From the NCBI GenBank assembly GCA_900552655.1, contig USAE01000062.1, positions 1-7,862 of the forward strand: DNA of 7,862 nucleotides, in the 5' to 3' direction. Both the position numbers and the translations under genes were made by a program. This DNA comes from an uncultured Clostridium sp. (lineage in GTDB: Bacteria > Bacillota > Clostridia > TANB77 > CAG-508). Of the stretch, positions 1 to 7,277 are shown one piece after another; positions within the stretch are counted from its first letter, which is position 1; each line of letters opens with the position of its first letter. The notes beneath the pieces are model-generated. The model ran no database searches and was not told the origin of the DNA. It was given only the letters and a program-made list of their open reading frames with translations.

Positions 1-32
1 ATATTTTATATTAATTTATAGAAATAAAGTTA

Positions 33-38
33 TATAAT
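33..38 (+). promoter_or_regulatory. Candidate -10 box for the methyltransferase gene
   Basis: A perfect TATAAT lies 27 nt upstream of the methyltransferase ATG. No convincing -35 hexamer is seen 16-18 nt further up (the place holds ATTAAT). In DNA this AT-rich the match could be chance, so the call is tentative. Confidence 0.35.
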
Positions 39-65
39 CAATTCTGAAAATGGGAGTGATATTTT

Positions 66-812
66 ATGAAACAGAACATATATGATATTAAAACTTTCTC
101 AGAAGCATATGATAAAATGCGATATGAAAACAAGGGAATGAATGCAAACGATTTAATCGAAATACCTAATTTTAGAAAATTAATCCCAAACTTAAGTAAT
201 AAAAAAGTTCTTGATTTAGGATGCGGTTATGGTGAAAATGACATATATTGTAAAGCTTTAGGCTCAAAAGAAGTTTTAGGAATTGATATATCTAAACATA
301 TGTTAAATATAGCTTTAACTAATAATAAAGATAAAGACATAACATACAAATTGATGGCAATGGAAGATATAGATAAATTAGAAGACAAATTTGATGTAGT
401 AATTTCTTCTTTAGCTATTCATTACGTAAAGGACTATGATAAATTAATAAAAGATATATATAATTTATTAAATGATGATGGAATATTAATTTTTTCTATT
501 GATCACCCTTTACGAATTGCTACTAAGTTCGAACCTTGGATGAAAAAAAATTATACAGAAATTAATAAAAAATGGTTTTTACTTTTATCAGACTATAACC
601 GAGAAGGTTTAAGAGAAAAAGAATGGAATGGAGTACTAGTAAAAAAATATCATAGAAATTTTAGTAGTTTAATAAATGGCTTAGTTAAAAGTGGATTTAA
701 TATTGAAAAAATTTTAGAACCCTTACCTGACGAAGAAAGTATAAAAATTCTTCCTAAATATATTAATCAATATGATAGACCATATTTTTTATTTATTCGA
801 GCAAAAAAATAG
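66..812 (+). CDS. Class I SAM-dependent methyltransferase
   Basis: Probable cytoplasmic methyl transfer from S-adenosylmethionine to an unidentified acceptor. The 248-residue protein shows the Rossmann-type order of this superfamily. Motif I is VLDLGCGYGEN at residues 48-58. The acidic strand-2 motif VLGIDIS (70-76) should contact the SAM ribose. FDVVISSLAIHYV (109-121) is the strand-4 region, and LLNDDGILIFSIDHPL (134-149) is the post-motif strand-5 region seen in Methyltransf_11/25-type enzymes. The C-terminal third carries a W-x-KYHR stretch (about 187-197) and is likely the substrate side. The ATG is supported by GGGAG at 52-56, nine nt upstream. Length is normal for free-standing small methyltransferases of this type. 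It is the only rightward gene here and converges on the amylase unit, so context gives no substrate. The fold is confident; a specific role (small molecule, quinone, tRNA) is not claimed. Confidence 0.9.
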   Translation: MKQNIYDIKTFSEAYDKMRYENKGMNANDLIEIPNFRKLIPNLSNKKVLDLGCGYGENDIYCKALGSKEVLGIDISKHMLNIALTNNKDKDITYKLMAMEDIDKLEDKFDVVISSLAIHYVKDYDKLIKDIYNLLNDDGILIFSIDHPLRIATKFEPWMKKNYTEINKKWFLLLSDYNREGLREKEWNGVLVKKYHRNFSSLINGLVKSGFNIEKILEPLPDEESIKILPKYINQYDRPYFLFIRAKK

Positions 813-846
813 CAGGATTTTAAAAAATTCCTGCTATTTGTCATTT
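803..846. terminator. Bidirectional intrinsic terminator between convergent genes
   Basis: An 11-bp stem pairs 807-817 with 829-839 (core AGCAGGA/TCCTGCT), with an AT-rich loop. The methyltransferase stop codon TAG (810-812) lies inside the left arm. On the - strand the stem runs into seven U (803-809 complemented), a good terminator for the leftward amylase/membrane-protein transcript. On the + strand the tail is weaker (TTTGTCATTT). The rest of the gap to 960 shows no gene or clear signal. Confidence 0.75.
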
Positions 847-960
847 AAAAACTAATCATATCTCTAATAATAAATAGTAAAACAAATCAATTTTATTGTA
901 ACAAAACATCAAAAAATTCCCATATTATATAGATGAACTACTAGGTTGTTTTCTTATATT

Positions 961-2052
961 TTATATAAACCATTTATGACTATCTATAATTCTATTCAAC
1001 TCATTAAGTTCTTCTGACTTATAACTTTTATTTATATTTAATGCCATTGCATATGCCATGTATTTGTCCCATAGTTTAACGCTTTCTACTTCAGCTGTTT
1101 CTATCATTGAAAAGTCTCTAATAAACTTTTCGAATTTTTTCCATTTCAATACTTCTAATGCACCTTTATCTGTATATTTTTTCAAATCATCTTTTATAAA
1201 TTGACATTTTGATATTTGCATTAATACTTTTAATATAACTATAGAAATTGGTATTGCTACTAAAGATGTTCCCATACTATAAATCATTTCTGGTGCATTT
1301 AAAATAAATTTTTCTTTTGAAGGTATAAACAACATTGTAACTAAATATACTATAAATAATAGTATAAATATTAAAAAGGCAATCAAACTTATTTTTAATA
1401 TTCTTTTTAATAAACTTGTATTTTCTTTCTTTACAAATTTTCTTTTATCTAATTGTCGTTCTACTATTGAATGCCACTTATCTATATCAAATTCTTGATT
1501 CTTCGTTAATACATAATACACATATCTTTCATCTGCTTCTAATTTATTCAATACAACATCAGTATTATTTAAATCTTTGATTTTAATTTTTCCATTCACT
1601 TTTTCTAAGTCAATAGCATCTTTTGAATATATATTTAAAATGGTCGCTATAAAATCTCTCTTATCATTTATTTTATTATTTTTTAATAAACCTAGTACTG
1701 CAGGACTATATTTTACAAAAACATCCCTTATATAAATATCCTTATTATCTGAAAATATTACTTTAAAATAATTTTTTACATATATAATTATCTTTATTGA
1801 GAAATATAACAATATAAATATAGCATAACATATTAAAAAAATACTATTTCCTGTATCCATAAAAAAGTCTATTGGCATTAATATAAGTGTAAACAACATA
1901 AATGTTAAAAATATTAACCCAATACTCTTAATTATTTTTATCATTGTTTCATCTTTATTATCTTTTTTCGTAATATTTAAAATTATTGGTATGTTAAATA
2001 TAATGGTAGCCACTACCATAAATGTTGATAAAAAACTTTCTAATGCTTCCAT
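961..2052 (-). CDS. Five-helix membrane protein resembling the DUF2207 C-terminal region
   Basis: A 363-residue integral membrane protein of unknown function. Hydrophobic segments lie at about residues 10-27, 41-62, 70-92, 217-243 and 256-279. Between them is a polar, lysine-rich segment (about 95-215) that includes KYSPAVLGLLKNNKINDKRDF followed by a short mixed region. This resembles the small winged-helix-like stretch of DUF2207 proteins (a tight 'YSPA' motif, then 'kDfiAtil'). The tail has TDKGALEVLKWKKFEKFIRDF (294-314) and WDKYMAYAMALNINKSY (328-344), which match the DUF2207 ending 'G.e....W..f..yl.d' then 'fe.yl.YA.aLg'. The large N-terminal extracytoplasmic domain and signal peptide of full DUF2207 proteins are absent. 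The ATG is 2 nt after the amylase stop; its RBS (AAAAGGAG, 2058-2065) lies inside the last amylase codons, so translational coupling is likely. The family call rests on remembered motifs, not a search. Confidence 0.75.
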   Translation of the reverse strand: MEALESFLSTFMVVATIIFNIPIILNITKKDNKDETMIKIIKSIGLIFLTFMLFTLILMPIDFFMDTGNSIFLICYAIFILLYFSIKIIIYVKNYFKVIFSDNKDIYIRDVFVKYSPAVLGLLKNNKINDKRDFIATILNIYSKDAIDLEKVNGKIKIKDLNNTDVVLNKLEADERYVYYVLTKNQEFDIDKWHSIVERQLDKRKFVKKENTSLLKRILKISLIAFLIFILLFIVYLVTMLFIPSKEKFILNAPEMIYSMGTSLVAIPISIVILKVLMQISKCQFIKDDLKKYTDKGALEVLKWKKFEKFIRDFSMIETAEVESVKLWDKYMAYAMALNINKSYKSEELNELNRIIDSHKWFI

Positions 2053-2054
2053 TT

Positions 2055-3536
2055 TTACTCCTTTTCATTATTATCATAAATATTATCTTTTTTTATCCAT
2101 ACTGATACACTTCCACCATCACAATAAAATATTCCATTGCCATTTGAATCTACATATACTGTTTCATCTAAGTTTCCTGTGCAATCATAGAAAATTGTAT
2201 TAGCCAATCTTTCTCCCATATTCATTTCAATACATCCTCCAGAGTTATCGCTCATTACAACTGCTAAACCAGAATCTGTATGGTCAATATCTCCTTCTCT
2301 TACCCATCCAATTATATTCTCATCTTTAAAATAGTCTTTTTGTTTACCATAAGAGAAATGTTTTCTTACTTTTATCATATTTTCTAATATCTTCTTTTTA
2401 GGTGATATATTATCATGTTCTATTCCATAATAATCTCCGTAAAAAATACAAGGAATTCCATCTTTCCTTAATAAAATTAAAGCATATGCTAATGGCTTAA
2501 ACCAATCCTGAATCCAGGAATTAAGGGATTGACCTATTTGAGTGTCATGATTGTCTACAAAAGTTACTGCATATTCTGGATTTTCTTTTACAAGAGTATT
2601 ATCTAATATAGTTCTCATATCGTAATTTCCAGATGAATTAGAAGCATTAAACAAATTATAGTGTAATGGTACATCAAATAGCTTCATAGAATAGTCTACT
2701 TCTTTTAAATAATTATTTATAGCCATAATATTAGTACTCCAATATTCTCCAACTGTGAAAAAATCTTTTGCAAATTCTTCTTGCATATTTTCTAACCAAT
2801 TTTTATAAAATCCAGCTCTAATATGCTTTACTGCATCTAGTCTAAAACCATCCACATTTGTAGTGTCTACATACCATTTTCCCCATTTTCCCAATTCTTG
2901 AATAACATCTACATTATTAAAATCTACATCTGCTCCCATTAAATAATCAAAATTTCCATTCTCTTTATCTACATCTACATCCCAGTGTTTTCCATAAAAT
3001 TTAAATATTCCTTTTCTTTTTTGTTTATTATCCCAGTCTACACCATGAAAATGTGTCCAATTCCATTTGAAATCTGAATATTTATTATTTCTTTCATTAA
3101 AATTATATTTTGTCCATGCTTCTATAAATATTGGTGTATTTATTTCTATATTTCTATTGCAATCTTGATCCTCTATTGCCATAACTTCTTCTGTTTCATC
3201 TGCTCCTAATTTGTGATTTAGCACAATATCTGCATATACTTCCAAGTTATTTCCTTTTAATACTTTTATCGCATTTATATACTCATCTTTACTTCCATAT
3301 TTGGTATTTATAGAACCTTTTTGATTAAATTCTCCTAAATCGTATAAATCATACACGCCATATCCTGTATCATGATTTCCTCCTTCTGCCTTATATGCCG
3401 GTGGTAACCATATTCCTGTAATACCAATACTATCCAAATAACTTGCTTCACTTGCTACTTTCTTCCATAATCCACAATCTGCAGGCAAATACCATTCGAA
3501 ATATTGCATTATTGTTTTATTTATTTTTTTATCCAT
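2055..3536 (-). CDS. Cytoplasmic alpha-amylase, GH13 family (subfamily 5-like)
   Basis: Hydrolyses internal alpha-1,4 bonds of starch, glycogen or maltodextrin. All four conserved GH13 regions are intact: region I DIVLNH (103-108), region II GFRLDAVKH (230-238, nucleophile Asp234), region III GEYW (263-266, acid/base Glu264) and region IV FVDNHD (326-331, transition-state Asp331). The opening NKTIMQYFEWYLPADCGLW and the stretch GIWLPPAYKAEGGNHDTGYG are typical of the AmyA/AmyS-type subfamily. At 493 residues it has the usual length, with the (beta/alpha)8 barrel followed by a beta-sandwich from about residue 410. No signal peptide is present, so it should act in the cytoplasm on imported dextrins or stored glycogen. 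The start is set by AAAAGGAG at 3543-3550, six nt from the ATG. It lies downstream of gyrA behind a palindromic terminator and is tightly coupled to the membrane-protein gene that follows. No sugar transporter or regulator is nearby. Confidence 0.95.
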   Translation of the reverse strand: MDKKINKTIMQYFEWYLPADCGLWKKVASEASYLDSIGITGIWLPPAYKAEGGNHDTGYGVYDLYDLGEFNQKGSINTKYGSKDEYINAIKVLKGNNLEVYADIVLNHKLGADETEEVMAIEDQDCNRNIEINTPIFIEAWTKYNFNERNNKYSDFKWNWTHFHGVDWDNKQKRKGIFKFYGKHWDVDVDKENGNFDYLMGADVDFNNVDVIQELGKWGKWYVDTTNVDGFRLDAVKHIRAGFYKNWLENMQEEFAKDFFTVGEYWSTNIMAINNYLKEVDYSMKLFDVPLHYNLFNASNSSGNYDMRTILDNTLVKENPEYAVTFVDNHDTQIGQSLNSWIQDWFKPLAYALILLRKDGIPCIFYGDYYGIEHDNISPKKKILENMIKVRKHFSYGKQKDYFKDENIIGWVREGDIDHTDSGLAVVMSDNSGGCIEMNMGERLANTIFYDCTGNLDETVYVDSNGNGIFYCDGGSVSVWIKKDNIYDNNEKE

Positions 3537-3578
3537 CTTTCACTCCTTTTATATAATTGATTATTTATTTTATACTTT

Positions 3579-3584
3579 ATTATA
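3579..3584 (-). promoter_or_regulatory. Possible -10 box for the amylase unit
   Basis: TATAAT on the - strand, directly after the gyrA-side palindrome and 43 nt before the amylase ATG. The -35 position falls inside the palindrome (GATATC at 17 nt spacing) and does not match consensus. A second candidate, TATAAA at 3569-3574, is no better supported. Readthrough from gyrA remains an alternative. Confidence 0.3.
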
Positions 3585-3585
3585 G

Positions 3586-3623
3586 AAAAGAGAATCTAAT
3601 AGATATCTATTAGATTCTCTTTT
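3586..3623. terminator. Perfect 38-bp palindrome, probable gyrA terminator
   Basis: Positions 3586-3604 and 3605-3623 are exact reverse complements (AAAAGAGAATCTAATAGAT and its complement), centred on GATATC. In RNA this gives a long stem with a minimal loop. On the - strand it lies 38 nt past the gyrA stop; four stem U's are followed by CUAUAAU, a modest tail. On the + strand the tail is TTTTTGTTTT. It fits an intrinsic terminator for gyrA. The stem is AT-rich and the leftward tail imperfect, so efficiency is uncertain. Confidence 0.65.
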
Positions 3624-3660
3624 TGTTTTGACCTTTTTTATATTATATATCTATTATTTT

Positions 3661-6099
3661 CTATTCTTCATTAGTTTCAGGCTCTACTAGTTCTATACTA
3701 ACTACTTTTCCGCCATCATTTGTTCTCATTAAAGTTACTCCTTGTGTTGATCTACCTAATACACTTACATCTTTTACATTTATTCTTATAATTGTTCCTG
3801 TATCTGTTATCATCATAATATCATTTGAATCATCTGTAACTCTAATTCCTACTAGCTTACCAGTTTTTTGAGTAACCTTATATGTTATTACTCCTCTACC
3901 ACCTCTATTTTGGATTCTGTATTCTTCTAAATCTGTTCTTTTTCCAAAACCATTTTCGGTTATAGCTAATAATGTTGCATTTGCTCCTGATATAATAGAT
4001 TCCATTCCTATAACTTTGTCATCTTCTGCAAGTTTAATTCCTATTACCCCTTGTGCAGTTCTTCCCATTGGTCTAACATCTTGCTCACTAAATGTAATGC
4101 TCATTCCTTCTTCTGTTACTAATACAACATTATCTTGACCATCTGTTAATCTTACTGCTATTAATTCATCATCTTCTTTTAATGTTATGGCTTGAAGTCC
4201 TGTTTTTCTTGCTGAATTATATTCTGTAAGGGCTGTTTTCTTTATAAATCCTCTTTGCGTTGACATTAATAAATATTTTCCTTCTGCAAAATTAGAAATC
4301 GGAATAACTGCAGATATCTTCTCTCCATTGTCTAAACTTAATAAGTTTACTATTGCAGTTCCCTTTGCTGTTCTTCCTGCTTCTGGAATTTCATATCCAC
4401 GTAGTCTATATAATTTACCTTTATTACTAAAGAATAAAATTGTATCATGTGTAGATGCTGTAAATATTTGTGTTACAAAATCTTCGGCTCTTGTTGAAAT
4501 TCCCGTAATTCCTTTTCCGCCTCTACGTTGACTCTTATATGTATCTGCTGGCATTCTCTTGATATATCCAAAGTGTGTTAATGCTACTATTGTTTGTTCT
4601 TCTTTAATCAAATCTTCTTCTTCAATATCACCTTCTGCAGGTTTAATTTTAGTTAATCTTTCATCACCAAATTTATTTTTGACTTCTATTAAATCTGTTT
4701 TTATTATATCGTATACTAGTTGTTCATTACTTAATATTTCTCTTAGATGTGCTATTAATTCCATTAGCTGTTTATATTCTTCTTCTATTTTTTCTCTTTG
4801 CAAACCAGATAATGTTTTTAATCTCATATCTAATATAGCTTGAGCTTGTATATCCGTTAATCCAAATCTTTCCATTAATTTTTCTTTTGCATCATCATAA
4901 GAGTTCCTAATTATGCTAATAACTTCATCTATATTATCTATGGCTATTCTTAAACCTTCTAATATGTGTGCCCTAGCTAAGGCTTTATCTAGTTCAAATT
5001 TAGTTCTTCTTAAGATTACTACTTTTCTATGGTCTATATAATAGTCTAAACATTGTCTTAATGTTAATATTTTTGGTTCTCCATTTACTAATGCTAATAA
5101 TATTGCTCCAAAAGTATCTTGCATTTGTGTATTTTTGTATAATTGATTTAAAACGACTTGTGCTCTTGCATCTCTTTTTAGCTCTATTACTATTCTTACT
5201 CTGTCGTTTCTATCTGATTCATCTCTTAACTCTGAAATTCCTTCAATTCTCTTTTCTCTTACTAATTTAGAAATATTTTCAATTAATCTCGCTTTATTAA
5301 CTTGGTATGGTAATGATGTTACTATTATTCTTTGTTTGTTGTTTGCCATTTCTTCTATTTCTGCTTCTGCTCTTACTATTATTTTACCTCTACCTGTTTT
5401 ATATGCTTCTTTTATTCCATCTTTTCCTAAGATCATTCCTCCTGTTGGAAAATCTGGTCCTTTTATTATTGACATTAATTCTTCATCTGTTAATTCAGGA
5501 TTTTCAATTATTTTTATTACTCCATCACATACTTCATTTAAATTGTGTGGTGGTATATTTGTTGCCATTCCAACAGCTATACCAGATGATCCATTAATTA
5601 ATAATTGTGGTATTTTTGATGGAAGTACTGTTGGTTCTTGTAGTCTATCATCATAGTTTGGCATAAAGTCAACTGTATTTTTTTCTATATCTGTAAGCAT
5701 ATATTCAGCTATTTTAGACATTCTAGCTTCTGTATACCTCATTGCAGCTGCTCCATCACCATCTATTGAACCAAAGTTTCCATGACCATCTATTAACATA
5801 TATCTTAAAGAGAAATCTTGTGCCATTCTTACCATTGCATCATAAACTGATGAATCTCCATGAGGATGATATCTTCCTAGAACAGAACCTACTGTATTAG
5901 CACATTTTCTATATGGCTTATCTGAAGTAATTCCATCTTCGTGCATTGCATATAAAATTCTTCTATGAACTGGTTTTAAACCATCTCTTACATCTGGTAA
6001 AGCTCTTTGTACAATAACACTCATTGCATAACTTATGTATGCTGTTTTCATCTCATTTTCAATATCTCTCTCTATTATTTTTCCATCTAGATTGTCCAT
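3661..6099 (-). CDS. gyrA: DNA gyrase subunit A
   Basis: The breakage-reunion subunit of the A2B2 gyrase, which introduces negative supercoils using ATP hydrolysed by GyrB. The 812-residue length is normal. The N-terminal winged-helix/tower region includes HPHGDSSVYDAMVRMA (78-93) and AAAMRYTEAR (117-126), where Tyr122 is the DNA-linking tyrosine and Arg121 its partner. The GyrA box QRRGGKG (524-530), which identifies gyrase rather than topoisomerase IV ParC, opens the C-terminal beta-pinwheel; repeated blade motifs follow to the end. The tail is short and acidic (EPETNEE). Quinolone-determining positions are wild-type by E. coli numbering: Ser83 and Asp87. The ATG is preceded by GAGGT (complement of 6106-6110) at six nt, and a sigma-A-type promoter lies just upstream. 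gyrB is not adjacent in this window, unlike the common gyrB-gyrA pair. Confidence 0.98.
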   Translation of the reverse strand: MDNLDGKIIERDIENEMKTAYISYAMSVIVQRALPDVRDGLKPVHRRILYAMHEDGITSDKPYRKCANTVGSVLGRYHPHGDSSVYDAMVRMAQDFSLRYMLIDGHGNFGSIDGDGAAAMRYTEARMSKIAEYMLTDIEKNTVDFMPNYDDRLQEPTVLPSKIPQLLINGSSGIAVGMATNIPPHNLNEVCDGVIKIIENPELTDEELMSIIKGPDFPTGGMILGKDGIKEAYKTGRGKIIVRAEAEIEEMANNKQRIIVTSLPYQVNKARLIENISKLVREKRIEGISELRDESDRNDRVRIVIELKRDARAQVVLNQLYKNTQMQDTFGAILLALVNGEPKILTLRQCLDYYIDHRKVVILRRTKFELDKALARAHILEGLRIAIDNIDEVISIIRNSYDDAKEKLMERFGLTDIQAQAILDMRLKTLSGLQREKIEEEYKQLMELIAHLREILSNEQLVYDIIKTDLIEVKNKFGDERLTKIKPAEGDIEEEDLIKEEQTIVALTHFGYIKRMPADTYKSQRRGGKGITGISTRAEDFVTQIFTASTHDTILFFSNKGKLYRLRGYEIPEAGRTAKGTAIVNLLSLDNGEKISAVIPISNFAEGKYLLMSTQRGFIKKTALTEYNSARKTGLQAITLKEDDELIAVRLTDGQDNVVLVTEEGMSITFSEQDVRPMGRTAQGVIGIKLAEDDKVIGMESIISGANATLLAITENGFGKRTDLEEYRIQNRGGRGVITYKVTQKTGKLVGIRVTDDSNDIMMITDTGTIIRINVKDVSVLGRSTQGVTLMRTNDGGKVVSIELVEPETNEE

Positions 6100-6135
6100 T
6101 TCTTTACCTCTTTTCTTCTTTCTGCTACACCATGT

Positions 6136-6164
6136 ATTATACTAAAACAGCTAAAAATATGCAA
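6136..6164 (-). promoter_or_regulatory. Sigma-A-type promoter for gyrA
   Basis: On the - strand, TTGCAT (6159-6164) and a perfect TATAAT (6136-6141) are separated by exactly 17 nt. The -10 lies 36 nt upstream of the gyrA ATG, giving a short leader. The -35 matches consensus only in TTG. This suggests gyrA is transcribed independently of the cassette upstream of it. Confidence 0.65.
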
Positions 6165-6231
6165 GGAAATTAGGCGAAATTCTTACGGATTTCATAAAAT
6201 TAAGCTATATTTTTATTTTATATTTTTTTCT

Positions 6232-6945
6232 TTATGCTAAGGCATTTGCAGCATTTAATTGAAGTATATTTATATCGAAATTTTTGTTATTATTTTTTAT
6301 AATGTTATGTATATTTTCAATTGTTCTGCCTTCTTTTATTAAACTTTCGATTGGAATTAATTTCTCTAGATTCTCTTTTATATTTTTTATTTCTTTTTCC
6401 ATTAAATTAAAATCTTTATTTTGATATCCTTCTTTCCAATTATTAATTGATTCTTCAAATTTATTTTTTTCATTTCCTTGCTCTAAAATCATTTCTTCAA
6501 TATTATTGCTTATATTATCTAATATTAAATTTTTTCCTTTTTTTATTACATTTACAATATTAGAATTTAATTTTCCATTTTCATTTATCTTATATAAAGC
6601 TTTATCTATTCCTGTGGAAACACTCTCTATTATTCCTCCTGTTTCCACAGCTTTTTGCATTTGGCCTATATTTTCAAATTTGCCAGTAACTACACCTATT
6701 GTACTTTTACCTAAATCTATTGCTTCACTTATTGTTTTTTTTATTCCTTCTTTAAATCCTTCCTGTATTATAGTATCCTTTATTTCTATTACTTCATTTT
6801 CCACAAAGTCTGGTAGTAAAAATTTAATACCTACATCTAAACCAGTATTTATTATTTTTCCTATTGTCGTTTCTAAAAAATTATTTTGTTCTTTTTCTAT
6901 TTCTATATTTTTACTATTTAATTCATTCGTTATACTAACATCCAT
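6232..6945 (-). CDS. Uncharacterised 237-residue amphipathic-helical protein
   Basis: I do not recognise a named family. The protein is almost all predicted helix, rich in Ile, Lys, Glu and Asn, with no signal peptide, cysteine or clear transmembrane segment. Residues 25-115 contain glycine-punctuated amphipathic stretches (GKIINTGLDVGIKFLLPDF at 29-47; GFKEGIKKTI at 63-72; DLGKSTIGVVTGKF at 77-90; ETGGIIESVSTGID at 101-114). Residues 130-216 are charged and coiled-coil-like, including NNWKEGYQNKDFNLMEKEI (168-186) and the segment LIPIESLIKEGRTIENIH (196-213). The end is LQLNAANALA. The start is set by AAAGGAGG at 6955-6962. It is third in a same-strand cassette, 26 nt after the coiled-coil gene, so probably co-transcribed. 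The Gly-rich helical part could bind membrane or form an assembly, but this is speculation. A phage origin is possible from the company it keeps; no structural phage motif is visible. Confidence 0.8.
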   Translation of the reverse strand: MDVSITNELNSKNIEIEKEQNNFLETTIGKIINTGLDVGIKFLLPDFVENEVIEIKDTIIQEGFKEGIKKTISEAIDLGKSTIGVVTGKFENIGQMQKAVETGGIIESVSTGIDKALYKINENGKLNSNIVNVIKKGKNLILDNISNNIEEMILEQGNEKNKFEESINNWKEGYQNKDFNLMEKEIKNIKENLEKLIPIESLIKEGRTIENIHNIIKNNNKNFDINILQLNAANALA

Positions 6946-6971
6946 ATTATTAATCCTCCTTTATTAATTCT

Positions 6972-7247
6972 TTAGTTATTTTTAATAAATCCGTTTTTAT
7001 TTTGTTTATATTTATTAGTTTTCCTGTATTTATTAATATATCTATATTTGATTCTTTTTCTTTCTTTTTCGGGCAATTCTTTAATTAGATTATTTAATAC
7101 ATTTAATTGAAATCTAATTGATATTATTTCATTTTCTAGTTTTTTTATTCTCTTTTGGTCATCTTCAAATTTTATAATATTTTCTAATACTTTAATGCGT
7201 TTTTTCAACTTATCATATTTTTTCAGTTCCTTTTTTATATCACACAT
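6972..7247 (-). CDS. Short coiled-coil paralog of the upstream sigma-like protein, without HTH
   Basis: A 91-residue, lysine-rich, helical protein. It aligns by eye with the product of the gene upstream: MCDIKKELKKYDKLK matches MCDVKRELESYNSYK, and LNNLIKELPEKERKRIKYRY matches IDAFIKGLEEIDKRIIEYKF. It lacks the central linker with the DPTAN motif, and it ends in a basic tail (RKTNKYKQNKNGFIKNN) where the other protein has its helix-turn-helix. I chose the ATG at 7247 over the GTG at 7259. That ATG gives the shared MCD start, and the preceding bases (GGGTGG, then GTTTTTT) mirror the RBS and leader of the first gene. The longer start would place the RBS inside the gene. It lies 30 nt after the first gene and 26 nt before the third. 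Role unknown; partner, modulator or degenerate duplicate are all possible. Confidence 0.7.
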   Translation of the reverse strand: MCDIKKELKKYDKLKKRIKVLENIIKFEDDQKRIKKLENEIISIRFQLNVLNNLIKELPEKERKRIKYRYINKYRKTNKYKQNKNGFIKNN

Positions 7248-7277
7248 AAAAAACACCACCCGTAATACTTAGATCAT

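Noticed and set aside
1991..2203. Open frame on the + strand across the amylase/membrane-protein junction
   Set aside because: It lies antisense to two well-supported genes, has low-complexity His/Leu/Tyr-rich content and no RBS or family features.
4328..5656. Several open frames on the + strand inside gyrA
   Set aside because: They are antisense shadows of gyrA. Their Leu/Ser/Ile-rich translations reflect the complementary strand's codon bias and show no domain.
6181..6200. GAAAT/ATTTC hairpin as terminator of the cassette
   Set aside because: Only 5 bp, AT-rich, with no U-run after it.
6506..6967. 153-codon + strand open frame with hydrophobic translation
   Set aside because: It is antisense to the 237-residue gene, and the hydrophobicity comes from complementing Lys/Glu/Asn codons. 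The - strand gene has a strong RBS and fits the cassette.
6946..7080. A +1 frame at the end of the short coiled-coil gene that stays open to the next gene's RBS, suggesting a frameshifted HTH
   Set aside because: Its translation (around NIDILINTGKLININKIKTD) does not resemble the HTH of the paralog, so the short form looks genuinely HTH-less rather than freshly frameshifted.
7248..7259. GTG start 12 nt upstream for the short coiled-coil protein
   Set aside because: The GGGTGG used as RBS for the ATG at 7247 would fall at the start codon, and the shared MCD N-terminus with the paralog favours the ATG.
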